Source: Ruminococcus sp.
Lineage (GTDB): Bacteria > Bacillota > Clostridia > Oscillospirales > Ruminococcaceae
Reading direction: 5' to 3'
Length of the DNA: 44,233 nucleotides
Assembly (NCBI GenBank): GCA_017935865.1
Contig: JAGBGT010000060.1
Span: forward strand, 1 to 44,233
Shown here: one piece after another, positions 26,639 through 34,542 of the stretch
Layout: each line of letters begins with the position of its first letter
How positions within the stretch are numbered: the first letter of the stretch is position 1
Position numbers and translations under genes: made by a program
Notes under the pieces: model-generated
Database searches by the model: none
The model's input: the letters and a program-made list of their open reading frames with translations, nothing else
What the model was told of the DNA's origin: nothing

Positions 26639-27504
26639 CTTCCCGCACCCCTCTCTCCGCCTAATTCCTTAAGCAGCAGTTTTTTTGCATACTCCAGAGT
26701 ATACACGTCCCTGCCGAAATCAAGACCGCGTTTTTTCAGCTCCACGAAAACCTTTGTGATCTGGGGCACATCAAGCCCTATGCCGGCAATTTCCTCCGCC
26801 CGGGAGAAAACCGCAGACGTGTCGTCGTAGCAGAACAGCTTCGCCTTGTTCATAACGAGAATTTTGTCCGCAAATCCTGCAACATCCTCCATACTGTGGG
26901 ACACAATAAGGATAGTATTCCTCGTCCGCCGGTGATATGCCTTAATATGCTCCAGAAGCTTGTCCCGTCCTGCCGGATCAAGACCTGCCGTAGGCTCGTC
27001 AAGAATGAGCAGCTTCGGCTCCATAGCCATAACTCCGGCGATAGCCACGCGCCGCTTCTGTCCTCCGGAAAGGTCAAAAGGCGACCGCTCCAGCAGTTCC
27101 TCCTTTAAGCCGATATCATGAGCCGTTTCATAAACTCTCCGCTTGATCTCGTCCTCATCCAGACCCATATTTTTCGGGCCAAAAGCAATATCCTTGTAGA
27201 CCGTCTCCTCGAATATCTGATATTCCGGGTACTGAAAAACAAGCCCTGCCTTGAACCGCACATCGCGTATTTTCTTTTTATCCGCCCATATATCCTCGCC
27301 GTCGAGTATGACCTTGCCGGAGGTGGGCTTGAGAAGTCCGTTGAAGTGCTGTATCAGCGTGGATTTTCCCGAGCCTGTGTGACCCATAACTCCGACCAGC
27401 TCTCCCTCCTCTATTTTAAGATTAACGCAGTCCACAGCGGTTTTCTCAAAGGGAGTTCCCGGACTGTAGGTATAAGTCAGATCCTGTGTTTCAAGAATTG
27501 TCAA
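26632..27504 (-). CDS. ecfA2: ECF transporter ATPase EcfA2
   Basis: EcfA2 is one of the paired ABC ATPases of the ECF vitamin transporter. The protein has 290 residues. Walker A GHTGSGKST, Q-loop FQYPEYQIFEETV, signature LSGGQKRR and Walker B LLILDEPTAGLDP are present. The N-terminal text LTYTYSPGTPFEKTAV is typical of the EcfA2 paralogue. It starts 19 bases after ecfA1 and its 3' end overlaps ecfT, giving the usual A1-A2-T order. Confidence 0.93.
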   Translation of the reverse strand: MTILETQDLTYTYSPGTPFEKTAVDCVNLKIEEGELVGVMGHTGSGKSTLIQHFNGLLKPTSGKVILDGEDIWADKKKIRDVRFKAGLVFQYPEYQIFEETVYKDIAFGPKNMGLDEDEIKRRVYETAHDIGLKEELLERSPFDLSGGQKRRVAIAGVMAMEPKLLILDEPTAGLDPAGRDKLLEHIKAYHRRTRNTILIVSHSMEDVAGFADKILVMNKAKLFCYDDTSAVFSRAEEIAGIGLDVPQITKVFVELKKRGLDFGRDVYTLEYAKKLLLKELGGERGAGRC

Positions 27505-27523
27505 AATATTTCCTCCTGTTGCA

Positions 27524-28369
27524 CTACCGGAATAATTTTTCTATGGCATCGACGCATTCGTCCTCGGTGATTATATCCGCCGGAACATCATAGCCCTTTT
27601 TTCTCAGCTCCCAGGCAAGCTCCGTCACCTGCGGCACGTCCAGCCCGATCCTCTTCATTTTCTCCACCTGGGAGAAAACAGCCCTCGGCGTGTCGTCCAT
27701 GACCACCTTTCCCTTGTCCATGACGACGACGCGTCCGCACTGCGCCGCCTCGTCCATGTAGTGGGTGATGAGAACTATCGTTATCCCCTTTTCCCGGTTC
27801 ATCTTCCGGATGACAGCCATTACCTCTTTTCTGCCCTGCGGGTCGAGCATGGCGGTAGGCTCGTCCAGGATGATGCACTTAGGCTCCATTGCGATTATTC
27901 CGGCGATCGCAACCCTCTGCTTCTGTCCGCCGGAAAGCTGTGACGGCGAATGCAGCCGGTAGTCGTACATATTTACGGCTTTAAGAGCGTCGTCCACACG
28001 CCTGCGCATCTCCTCGTAGGGCACGCCGAGATTTTCCAGGGCGAACGCCACATCCTCCTCCACAACAGAGGAAACGATCTGGTTGTCCGGATTCTGGAAC
28101 ACCATTCCGGCACGCTGTCTCAGCTCGAAGATCTTCTCCTCGTCGGCGGTGTCAATACCGTCCACCGTCACCTTTCCGGAGCTTGGCACAAGTATTCCGT
28201 TGATATGCTTTGCCAGGGTGGATTTTCCTGAGCCGTTATGCCCGAGAATGGCGGTAAATTCGCCCTCCTCTATGTCCAGGCTGATCCCCCTGAGAACCTC
28301 CTCAGCCTTTTCGCCCTCCTGGGCGGCATAGGCGAAGCGCAGATCCTTTATTTCAATTATTTTGCCCAT
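27524..28369 (-). CDS. ecfA1: ECF transporter ATPase EcfA1
   Basis: EcfA1 is the other ABC ATPase of the ECF module. The protein has 281 residues. Walker [11 protein letters not shown]-loop [19 protein letters not shown], signature LSGGQKQR and Walker [13 protein letters not shown] are clear, and the FQNPDNQ text is typical of EcfA1. It begins 21 bases after the methyltransferase gene and is followed by ecfA2 and ecfT. Together with the S subunits coded elsewhere it drives uptake of vitamins such as riboflavin or folate (general family knowledge). Confidence 0.93.
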   Translation of the reverse strand: MGKIIEIKDLRFAYAAQEGEKAEEVLRGISLDIEEGEFTAILGHNGSGKSTLAKHINGILVPSSGKVTVDGIDTADEEKIFELRQRAGMVFQNPDNQIVSSVVEEDVAFALENLGVPYEEMRRRVDDALKAVNMYDYRLHSPSQLSGGQKQRVAIAGIIAMEPKCIILDEPTAMLDPQGRKEVMAVIRKMNREKGITIVLITHYMDEAAQCGRVVVMDKGKVVMDDTPRAVFSQVEKMKRIGLDVPQVTELAWELRKKGYDVPADIITEDECVDAIEKLFR

Positions 28370-28390
28370 CTTACATCATTCCGTAACAAA

Positions 28391-29263
28391 TTATTTTTCC
28401 CATATGGACGTTGCGCCGCATGGGAGCGTCATCCCGGTAGATTTGACCGGCAGCCCGATCTCGTCGAAGCTTACCCTGCCCCCGAATTTTTCCGTCAGCA
28501 CGCTGCCAAGAATATAACCCATGACCGATGGCGAAAGTCCCGTTGTATAGCTGTTTATCAGGAAAAACAGCGGCTCATCGGAAAGTACTCCGGAGCAGAG
28601 CTTCACCAGGTCGTAGACGCAATCCTCCAGTTTCCAGACCTCTCCCCCGGGACCTCTTCCGTAGCTGGGCGGATCCATAATGACGGCGTCGTACTTCCTG
28701 CCGCGCCGTATTTCCCTGGCGATGAATTTTTCACAGTCGTCCACGATCCAGCGTATGGGCTTTTCCGTCAGCCCGGAAGCGGCGGCGTTTTCCCTTGCCC
28801 ACTGCACCATGCCCTTGGAGGCGTCCACGTGGCACACTGAAGCGCCGGCGGCGGCACAGGCAAGCGTAGCGCCTCCGGTGTAGGCGAAGAGATTCAGCAC
28901 GTTTATGTTACGTCCTGCACTTCTGATCTTTTCCGTCATAAAGTCCCAGTTTACCGCCTGCTCCGGGAAAAGCCCCGTATGCTTGAAGCCGGTGGGACGT
29001 ATAATGAAATTCAGGCTGCCATAGCCTATTTTCCAGCTTTCCGGCAGTTTTTTGCGGAACTCCCATTCTCCGCCGCCCTTGTTGGAGCGGTGATATAGAC
29101 CGTCGGCAAAGCGCCAGAGAGGATCTCTGCGCTCGGTTTTCCATATTATCTGCGGATCGGGGCGCACCAGGCTGATATCTCCCCACTTTTCCAGCTTTTC
29201 GCCGCACGATGTGTCAAGAATTACATAGTCGTGCCAGTTATTAGCAGTTCTCAATATTTTCAC
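28391..29263 (-). CDS. RlmI-like class I SAM methyltransferase
   Basis: This 290-residue protein is a Rossmann-fold methyltransferase of the RlmI/RlmK-like group (Methyltrans_SAM family), probably acting on rRNA. The SAM loop is LNLFAYTGGATLACAAAGA, the acidic ribose contact HVDASKGMVQWARENA, and the catalytic motif MDPPSYGRGPGG. It lacks the N-terminal PUA domain of RlmI and the Cys nucleophile pattern cannot be assigned, so the target is uncertain. It lies between the phosphoglucosamine-mutase homologue and ecfA1. Confidence 0.8.
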   Translation of the reverse strand: MKILRTANNWHDYVILDTSCGEKLEKWGDISLVRPDPQIIWKTERRDPLWRFADGLYHRSNKGGGEWEFRKKLPESWKIGYGSLNFIIRPTGFKHTGLFPEQAVNWDFMTEKIRSAGRNINVLNLFAYTGGATLACAAAGASVCHVDASKGMVQWARENAAASGLTEKPIRWIVDDCEKFIAREIRRGRKYDAVIMDPPSYGRGPGGEVWKLEDCVYDLVKLCSGVLSDEPLFFLINSYTTGLSPSVMGYILGSVLTEKFGGRVSFDEIGLPVKSTGMTLPCGATSIWEK

Positions 29264-29298
29264 GTCCTAATAATTATTGTTCTGTGCCGGAGATGCCG

Positions 29299-30657
29299 TT
29301 ACTGCTCTCTCAGCTCCATGCGTTCCCTGATGGTGTCCGCAATCTGCAAAGCCATTGTATTTATGGTGGAGAAGTCCTTGCCCTCTATCCTTATGCGAAT
29401 TACAGGATCTTTTCCGATCTCCCGGACGACTACCCTGCCATCTTCGCCTAAAATTTCCTCGAACTCGTCGATAATTCCGGTAATTGCCCGGTCATTTTTC
29501 CAGATCTCCCGGAATTTCTTTGAGATCGGCACATTCAGCATGACCTGGGGCGATTTCTCGATGATCCCCGCCAGACTGCTCATGGTTTTTCCAGATTTTT
29601 TCAGCGCATTCAGCAGCCGCAGTCCGGTAAGCTGTCCGTCCGCCGTGGGCATATCATCCGGGAACACGATATGACCCGTGGGGTCGCCTCCCAGACTGAA
29701 TCCACATTCCAGCATCCGCCGCACCATGCTCCGCTCCCCCGTGGGAGCTGCGGACGTGCCGATGCCGTTGTTCCGCGCAAACTGGAGCAGACCGAGGTTG
29801 TTCGCCTGTGTCACGATGATAACGTCATGCTTTAAAGTATTCGTTTTCTTCATTTCCCCGGCACAGGCGGCAATTATCACATCGCCGTCAACAAGACAGC
29901 CCTTTTCGTCCACCGCCAGACACCGCTCCGCCGCACCGTCAAAGGCGATACCGCAGTCGCAGCCGTTGTCCGTGACGAAATCCATAAGCTGGTCGATATG
30001 AGTGCTTCCGCTGCTGTTGATATTAGTGCCGTCGGGAGTATTTCCCATGAAAACGATCTCCGCGCCCGTCTCCGCAAATATCCGCCGGGCAGTCTTTGCG
30101 CCGCAGCCGTTTGCGCAGTCCACAGCCACTTTCAATCCGGTCAGGTCGCATCCGGCTATCTCCTTTATCCTCGCAATATAGCCGTCCAGGACGTTCTCCA
30201 GCCGGATCATACTGCCGTACTCTCTCCTTGGGATAGGAAGCAGTTCCTCCGGGCTGTCCAGGATAAGCCGCTCGATCTTCTCTTCTTTATCGCTGTCGAG
30301 ACGGCAGCCGCTTGACGAAAACAGCTTCAGACCGTTGAACTCCGAATTTACGTGGGATGCGGTTATCATGATGCCGCCGTTAGCCTTTTGCTCCCCCACC
30401 TGCCAGGCAAGAGCCGCCGTGGGGACAATTCCCGTAAGCACGGCGTCAGCCCCGGCAGAGCATATTCCCGCACAGAGAGCCGCCTCCAGCGTATCGGAGG
30501 AGCTGCGGCAGTCCTTACCGATGATTATTTTCGTTCTGCCTGCTTTCGGATTTGCCAGTACCGCGGCGGCAGCCCTGCCGACCTCCATTGCCAGCTCGCA
30601 GGTAAGCTCTGTAACTGCCAGTCCGCGCAGACCGTCTTTGCCGAATAATCTGCTCAT
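29299..30657 (-). CDS. Divergent phosphoglucosamine-mutase homologue (GlmM-like)
   Basis: The 452-residue length, the four-domain order and phrases such as PDGTNIN and GSTHIDQL place this in the alpha-D-phosphohexomutase family, nearest GlmM. However, every active-site loop is altered. The opening is GKDGLRG (family GTDGxRG). The catalytic serine S101 is kept in TASHVNSEFNG (family TASHNPxxxNG). The metal loop is DGAAER at 240-245 (family DGDADR), so two of three metal aspartates are changed, one to Glu. The sugar loop is GGDPTGH (family GGEQSGH). The phosphate loop is REIGKDPVIR at 412-421 (family RPSGTEPxxR). It may be inactive, or use another substrate. Its ATG overlaps the C39-like gene by 4 bases. 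A standard glmM should exist elsewhere. Confidence 0.8.
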   Translation of the reverse strand: MSRLFGKDGLRGLAVTELTCELAMEVGRAAAAVLANPKAGRTKIIIGKDCRSSSDTLEAALCAGICSAGADAVLTGIVPTAALAWQVGEQKANGGIMITASHVNSEFNGLKLFSSSGCRLDSDKEEKIERLILDSPEELLPIPRREYGSMIRLENVLDGYIARIKEIAGCDLTGLKVAVDCANGCGAKTARRIFAETGAEIVFMGNTPDGTNINSSGSTHIDQLMDFVTDNGCDCGIAFDGAAERCLAVDEKGCLVDGDVIIAACAGEMKKTNTLKHDVIIVTQANNLGLLQFARNNGIGTSAAPTGERSMVRRMLECGFSLGGDPTGHIVFPDDMPTADGQLTGLRLLNALKKSGKTMSSLAGIIEKSPQVMLNVPISKKFREIWKNDRAITGIIDEFEEILGEDGRVVVREIGKDPVIRIRIEGKDFSTINTMALQIADTIRERMELREQ

Positions 30658-31205
30658 TTCCGCCCCTCCTCTTTTTCATTTTGACACTGCGCTAATTTAT
30701 ATATGCGTATCAGTTTTCTCCCCTTGAAGATCTCTTCCGGGGAGTCGAATCTCCTTACGTCTCCGCAGCCGTTGAAGCGGTTGAAAACGCAGATCTTCCC
30801 ATTCTCTCTCACGCAGAAAACCGTGTGTACAGAGGAAAGCAGCCGCCGTCCCGTCCAGGAAGAAATTATGAACGCCGGGGCATTTTCCGCCTCCTCAAAG
30901 GTTTTAACTGGATCGTATTTAACGCCGAAATGCTCCAGAGCCTTGCCGATGCGGTAAACATTGCATCCGAAAAGACCCAGAAGCACCTTGAATTTCTCCA
31001 TATACCGGGCAATTTCACATATTGCCGCCGGTCTGCCCAGATAGACGAGGGCATTGTGTACCGATATGACCTCGCAGCCGTTGAAGCTCATGGGGCACAA
31101 GCCGTAGCGTAGCTTCGAGACACTGCCGAGAGCCTGTCCGTTTATCATCTCTCCGAAGCGCGGCTGTGTCATTTTCATATTTTTGTTGTAATTCCTGTTT
31201 CTCAT
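30654..31205 (-). CDS. C39-like papain-fold protein
   Basis: I do not recognise a named family, but this 183-residue protein reads like a small papain-fold (C39-like) domain: a possible catalytic Cys at 44 in SFNGCEVISVHNALVYLG, followed by helices, a His at 127 in SSVHTVFCVRENGK, and an Asn at 142 in VFNRFNG as a third member. No signal peptide or membrane helix is seen, so it would be cytoplasmic. The ATG at 31205 has only a weak AGGG upstream. It overlaps the start of the GlmM-like gene in an ATGA arrangement, which implies the two are made together. Confidence 0.55.
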   Translation of the reverse strand: MRNRNYNKNMKMTQPRFGEMINGQALGSVSKLRYGLCPMSFNGCEVISVHNALVYLGRPAAICEIARYMEKFKVLLGLFGCNVYRIGKALEHFGVKYDPVKTFEEAENAPAFIISSWTGRRLLSSVHTVFCVRENGKICVFNRFNGCGDVRRFDSPEEIFKGRKLIRIYKLAQCQNEKEEGRK

Positions 31206-31213
31206 AGGATGCC

Positions 31214-32266
31214 CTAAAAGCTCAGTTGTCCGTCGCCGTCATTTTCCTCCGGAGACGAAAAGCCCAGATGCTCGCAGGCAAGCTTTGTGGCGACACGCCC
31301 CCTGGGAGTCCTGCCCAGGAATCCCAGTTGCATCAGGAACGGCTCGCAGACGTCCTCGAGAGTCACAGACTCCTCGCCGATAGCCGCCGCAAGAGTTTCC
31401 AATCCTACCGGGCCTCCGCCGTAGCCCTTTATTATCATGGTGAGCATACGCCTGTCCAGGCTGTCAAGACCAAGCTTGTCGATCTCCAGCCTGCTCAGGG
31501 CGATAGAAGCGATCTCCCGGGTTATCTGCCCGTTGCCGATAACGTCGGCGAAATCCCGGACTCTCTTCAGCAGCCTGTTGGCGATCCTCGGCGTACCCCT
31601 TGCTCTTCCGGCGATCTCCTCCGCGCCGTCGCCCTCGCAGGGGATGCCGAGTATCATGGCGCTCCGCCGGATAATGTCCGTCAACTGCTCGGTGTTGTAC
31701 AGCTCCAGCCTTTCCACCACTCCGAATCTGTCCCGGAGAGGAGCGGAAAGCTGTCCGGCTCTTGTAGTCGCGCCGATAAGGGTGAACGGTTTGAGATCCA
31801 TTCGTATAGATCTGGCGGATGGACCTTTTCCGATGATAATGTCGATGACTCTGTCCTCCAGAGCCGGATAGAGCAGCTCCTCCACCGGTCTCGGAAGGCG
31901 GTGTATCTCGTCGATGAAGAGCACGTCGTTATCGGAAAGTCCCGTAAGCAGGGAGACAAGGTCGCCGGGCTTTTCGATAGCCGGGCCTGTCGTCACCCGG
32001 AGGTTCACGCCCATCTCGTGGGCGATTATTCCCGAAAGCGTGGTCTTTCCCAGTCCGGGAGGGCCGTACAGCAGGACGTGATCCAGCGGCTCGCCTCTGC
32101 CCTTTGCCGCCTTGATATAAATAGCGATCTTCTCCTTGACCTTGTCCTGCCCGATATATTCGTGAAGCGACTGCGGACGGAGACTTATCTCTATGTCGCC
32201 GTCCTCCACGGTGTTTTCGGGTGATATAACTCTCGGAGCGAACTCCATATCCTCAGTCTGAATCAT
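31214..32266 (-). CDS. ruvB: Holliday junction helicase RuvB
   Basis: RuvB is the hexameric motor that, with RuvA, drives branch migration of Holliday junctions. The protein has 350 residues. Walker [13 protein letters not shown], Walker [18 protein letters not shown], sensor [18 protein letters not shown] and the C-terminal winged-helix text [18 protein letters not shown] are all present. The ATG at 32266 is preferred to an in-frame GTG at 32275, since GAGGAG lies 10-11 bases before the ATG but too close to the GTG. An SseB-like gene separates it from ruvA. Confidence 0.96.
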   Translation of the reverse strand: MIQTEDMEFAPRVISPENTVEDGDIEISLRPQSLHEYIGQDKVKEKIAIYIKAAKGRGEPLDHVLLYGPPGLGKTTLSGIIAHEMGVNLRVTTGPAIEKPGDLVSLLTGLSDNDVLFIDEIHRLPRPVEELLYPALEDRVIDIIIGKGPSARSIRMDLKPFTLIGATTRAGQLSAPLRDRFGVVERLELYNTEQLTDIIRRSAMILGIPCEGDGAEEIAGRARGTPRIANRLLKRVRDFADVIGNGQITREIASIALSRLEIDKLGLDSLDRRMLTMIIKGYGGGPVGLETLAAAIGEESVTLEDVCEPFLMQLGFLGRTPRGRVATKLACEHLGFSSPEENDGDGQLSF

Positions 32267-32297
32267 ACTTGGCACTGCTCCTCAATACAGAATGAAA

Positions 32298-33032
32298 TTA
32301 TTTCTCAAAATGCCTCTTCTTGCGGACATAGAACGGATCTACGGTATCGGCAGCCTTTCTGCCCATTTCCTGTTCATATGTAATAAAGCACAGGTGATCG
32401 CCGGCTTTCGTGGACTTGGAAAGGAACTTGGAAAGCGGCACGAAGAGCTTTCTCGTATTTCCGATCATGTCGATGACCATGAGAAGCTGCGGCTTTTCGC
32501 AGCCCCGTATCATCTCCATGATAAACGCTCTGTCCACGTTTTCCTGCTTGGACAGGAATTTTGACGCCGCCTTTGTGAGATGTCCCACCGGTCTTTCACA
32601 GGGGCGGTAGTTGATAGTCTCCGCCTCGTTGTAGGAGATCGCCTTTATTTTCAGATTCCGGGCGATCATAAGAATGCTCTTGATCTCCTGGGGCGAGAAC
32701 TCCTTGCCGTAGGAATTGGGGTTAAGAACGGCGCTGGCGGTCTGGATAAGGTCGAAAAGGCGCAGGCAGTTTATCTTGTAGTGCTCAACATAGCGCTTGG
32801 CAAACTGTTCCATTGCGCGGCGGCTCGTGAAAAACGGGATAAAAACGTCTCCGTGAGGGTTGCGGATAGTAATAAGCTCCAACTGGATGCCTCCCTCGTC
32901 TCTTCCGCGCTCATGCTTCACGGGATTTTTGCAGATAACGTAAACGTCGCTTTTTATGAGTGTCTGCAAAAAGAGGGAGCGTTTTGACGGATCGGTTATC
33001 GCCGCCTTCAGCAGTTCATCAAGATTCATCAT
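32298..33032 (-). CDS. SseB-like protein
   Basis: This 244-residue protein resembles SseB (enhanced serine sensitivity) family proteins: an N-terminal domain with SDVYVICKNP, a core with DVFIPFFTSRRAMEQFAK and a C-terminal domain around RAFIMEMIRGCEKPQLLMVID and KLFVPLSKFL. The biochemical role of the family is not known. AAAGGAAG upstream supports the ATG at 33032 (a second ATG follows at once). It lies between ruvA and ruvB, after a 144-base spacer rich in inverted repeats. Confidence 0.75.
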   Translation of the reverse strand: MMNLDELLKAAITDPSKRSLFLQTLIKSDVYVICKNPVKHERGRDEGGIQLELITIRNPHGDVFIPFFTSRRAMEQFAKRYVEHYKINCLRLFDLIQTASAVLNPNSYGKEFSPQEIKSILMIARNLKIKAISYNEAETINYRPCERPVGHLTKAASKFLSKQENVDRAFIMEMIRGCEKPQLLMVIDMIGNTRKLFVPLSKFLSKSTKAGDHLCFITYEQEMGRKAADTVDPFYVRKKRHFEK

Positions 33033-33176
33033 AAACAAATCTTCCTTTCTGTATGTTTGTGCCCCCGGAGCGCATTGCGATGCAGCGCACCGCAATTGCC
33101 AGCCCCGGATATCAGACCTTCCCTGAGAAAGTCTGTTAAGATATACTTGAGCCGTATATAACGGCATAAGGTTCAA
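33033..33176 (-). other. 144-base spacer with several inverted repeats
   Basis: Between ruvA and the SseB-like gene the minus strand shows small stems: GCCGT/ACGGC near the ruvA end, CAGAC/GTCTG, and a GC-rich pair around GTGCGC and GCGC. No clear promoter or T-tract terminator was found. It may be a processing site or a worn repeat. Confidence 0.3.
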
Positions 33177-33791
33177 TCATTTTGACGACATAATGCGCAG
33201 GACTTCTTTTATTATGTCCTGGGTGCTCAGCGACATATCCACCTGCCGCAGAACCGGCGCTATCTCTCCCTGGGAGTAGCCGAGAACCATAAGCGCCTCC
33301 ATAGCCTCCCCCACGGAAGAGCCGTCACCCGAGGGAACAGCCGCTCCGGAGGCTTTTCCTGCGGTCATGCTGCCTCCGCCGAAAGCTTCCGAGGAGATCT
33401 TGTCTTTCAGTTCCAGAACGATCCTCTGAGCCGTTTTCGTGCCGATGCCCTTTGTCCGGGTTATCATTTTGCTGTCTCCGGACGCCACGATAAGCGCAAA
33501 CTGCTCCGGAGTCATGTCCGAGAGAATGGCAATTGCCGCCTTTGGTCCAACGCCGGATACGGAAATAAGCTGCTTGAAGCAGTTAAGCTCCTGCATATCG
33601 CCGAAGCCGAAAAGCTCGATACCGTCGTCCCGGACGGCAAGATGCGTGAAGAGAGTGACCTCGCTGCCGGTCTCGCCCAGCCGGGAGACTGTGTTGTAGG
33701 AGGTCTTGCAGCCATAGCCTACCCCGCCGCACTCCACTACGGCGAGACCTATTTCCTTATGTATCAGCTTTCCGCGCAAGCTGTAGATCAT
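33177..33791 (-). CDS. ruvA: Holliday junction DNA-binding subunit RuvA
   Basis: RuvA binds the four-way junction and loads RuvB. The protein has 204 residues with an OB-fold N-terminus (MIYSLRGKL), two helix-hairpin-helix motifs (SVSGVGPKAAIAIL and TKGIGTKTAQRIVLEL) and a RuvB-binding C-terminal helix bundle (EAMEALMVLGYSQGEI). GGAGG 7 bases upstream supports the ATG at 33791. It follows ruvC after 23 bases. Confidence 0.96.
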   Translation of the reverse strand: MIYSLRGKLIHKEIGLAVVECGGVGYGCKTSYNTVSRLGETGSEVTLFTHLAVRDDGIELFGFGDMQELNCFKQLISVSGVGPKAAIAILSDMTPEQFALIVASGDSKMITRTKGIGTKTAQRIVLELKDKISSEAFGGGSMTAGKASGAAVPSGDGSSVGEAMEALMVLGYSQGEIAPVLRQVDMSLSTQDIIKEVLRIMSSK

Positions 33792-33814
33792 GTTGATTCC
33801 TCCAGTTCCGGGGA

Positions 33815-34300
33815 TCATCCCCAGCGTGTGGTATGTCCGTGGCAGATAGCGATAGCGAGGGCGTCCGCTGCGTCGTCGGGCTTTGGTATCTGAGCAAGAT
33901 CCAGCAGTTGCCGGGTCATTTCCATGACCTGAGCCTTTTCCGCCTTGCCGTAGCCCACCACGGCAGATTTTACCTGCAGCGGCGTGTATTCAAAAACAGG
34001 AACATTCCTCATTGCCGCCGACAGCACGGAAATTCCCCTCGCCTGGGCAACGTCGATGCCGGTTTTCTGGTTGGTGGTGAAGAATAGCTTTTCGATCGCC
34101 ATGCAGTCCGGGCTGAATTTTTCAAAGATAAACTCCATGTCCGTGTGGATGCTTTTCAGGCGTTCCGGAAAGGGCATGTGAGCCTCTGTCAGTATCGCGC
34201 CGTACTCCAGAGGAGTAAATTTCAGTCCGTCGTAGTCCACCACACCGAAGCCTACGATGGCATATCCGGGGTCAATACCCAGTATTCGTATATTTTTCAA
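33815..34300 (-). CDS. ruvC: Holliday junction resolvase RuvC
   Basis: RuvC cuts Holliday junctions. The catalytic acidic residues are visible in RILGIDPGYAIVG, MAIEKLFFTTNQKTG and the C-terminal PDDAADALAIAICH. The start is uncertain. An ATG at 34342 would give 175 residues but lies only about 5 bases after a good -10 box, so it would be at the transcript end without a ribosome binding site. A TTG at 34300 gives 161 residues beginning MKNIRILGIDPG, the usual RuvC start, with a weak AGGG about 9 bases upstream. I prefer TTG 34300. It heads the long minus-strand run. Confidence 0.92.
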   Translation of the reverse strand: MKNIRILGIDPGYAIVGFGVVDYDGLKFTPLEYGAILTEAHMPFPERLKSIHTDMEFIFEKFSPDCMAIEKLFFTTNQKTGIDVAQARGISVLSAAMRNVPVFEYTPLQVKSAVVGYGKAEKAQVMEMTRQLLDLAQIPKPDDAADALAIAICHGHTTRWG

Positions 34301-34346
34301 TTGTTTTTTCCCTGTCGAATCGTTCAAATCCTTTTCATACATTATT

Positions 34347-34376
34347 ATTATAACACAAATCCACCTCCCTTTGCAA
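34347..34376 (-). promoter_or_regulatory. Promoter for ruvC
   Basis: Reading the minus strand, TTGCAA (34376-34371), an 18-base spacer and a perfect TATAAT (34352-34347) make a housekeeping promoter. It is the only clear promoter found for the long minus-strand gene run and argues for the downstream TTG start of ruvC. Confidence 0.7.
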
Positions 34377-34482
34377 CATTTTATTCATATAAATATTATA
34401 TAAAGACATTTGAAATTCTCCTATATTTTTATCTAAAATCACGAGCAGTTCCGCGCGGTACACAATTAATTTGATTTTTGTC

Positions 34483-34511
34483 TTGCTTTACAGGAATTTA
34501 TCTGGTATAAT
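34483..34511 (+). promoter_or_regulatory. Promoter for pheA-metH
   Basis: TTGCTT at 34483-34488, a 17-base spacer and TATAAT at 34506-34511 with an extended TGG just before it (34503-34505). Transcription would begin near 34518 and give a leader of about 25 bases before pheA. No attenuator or T-box is seen. Confidence 0.75.
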
Positions 34512-34542
34512 TAAAATGAATTTATCACACGGAGGAAAAATT

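Noticed and set aside
31226..32224. 332-codon plus-strand frame inside ruvB
   Set aside because: Antisense of ruvB; composition is that of a shadow frame.
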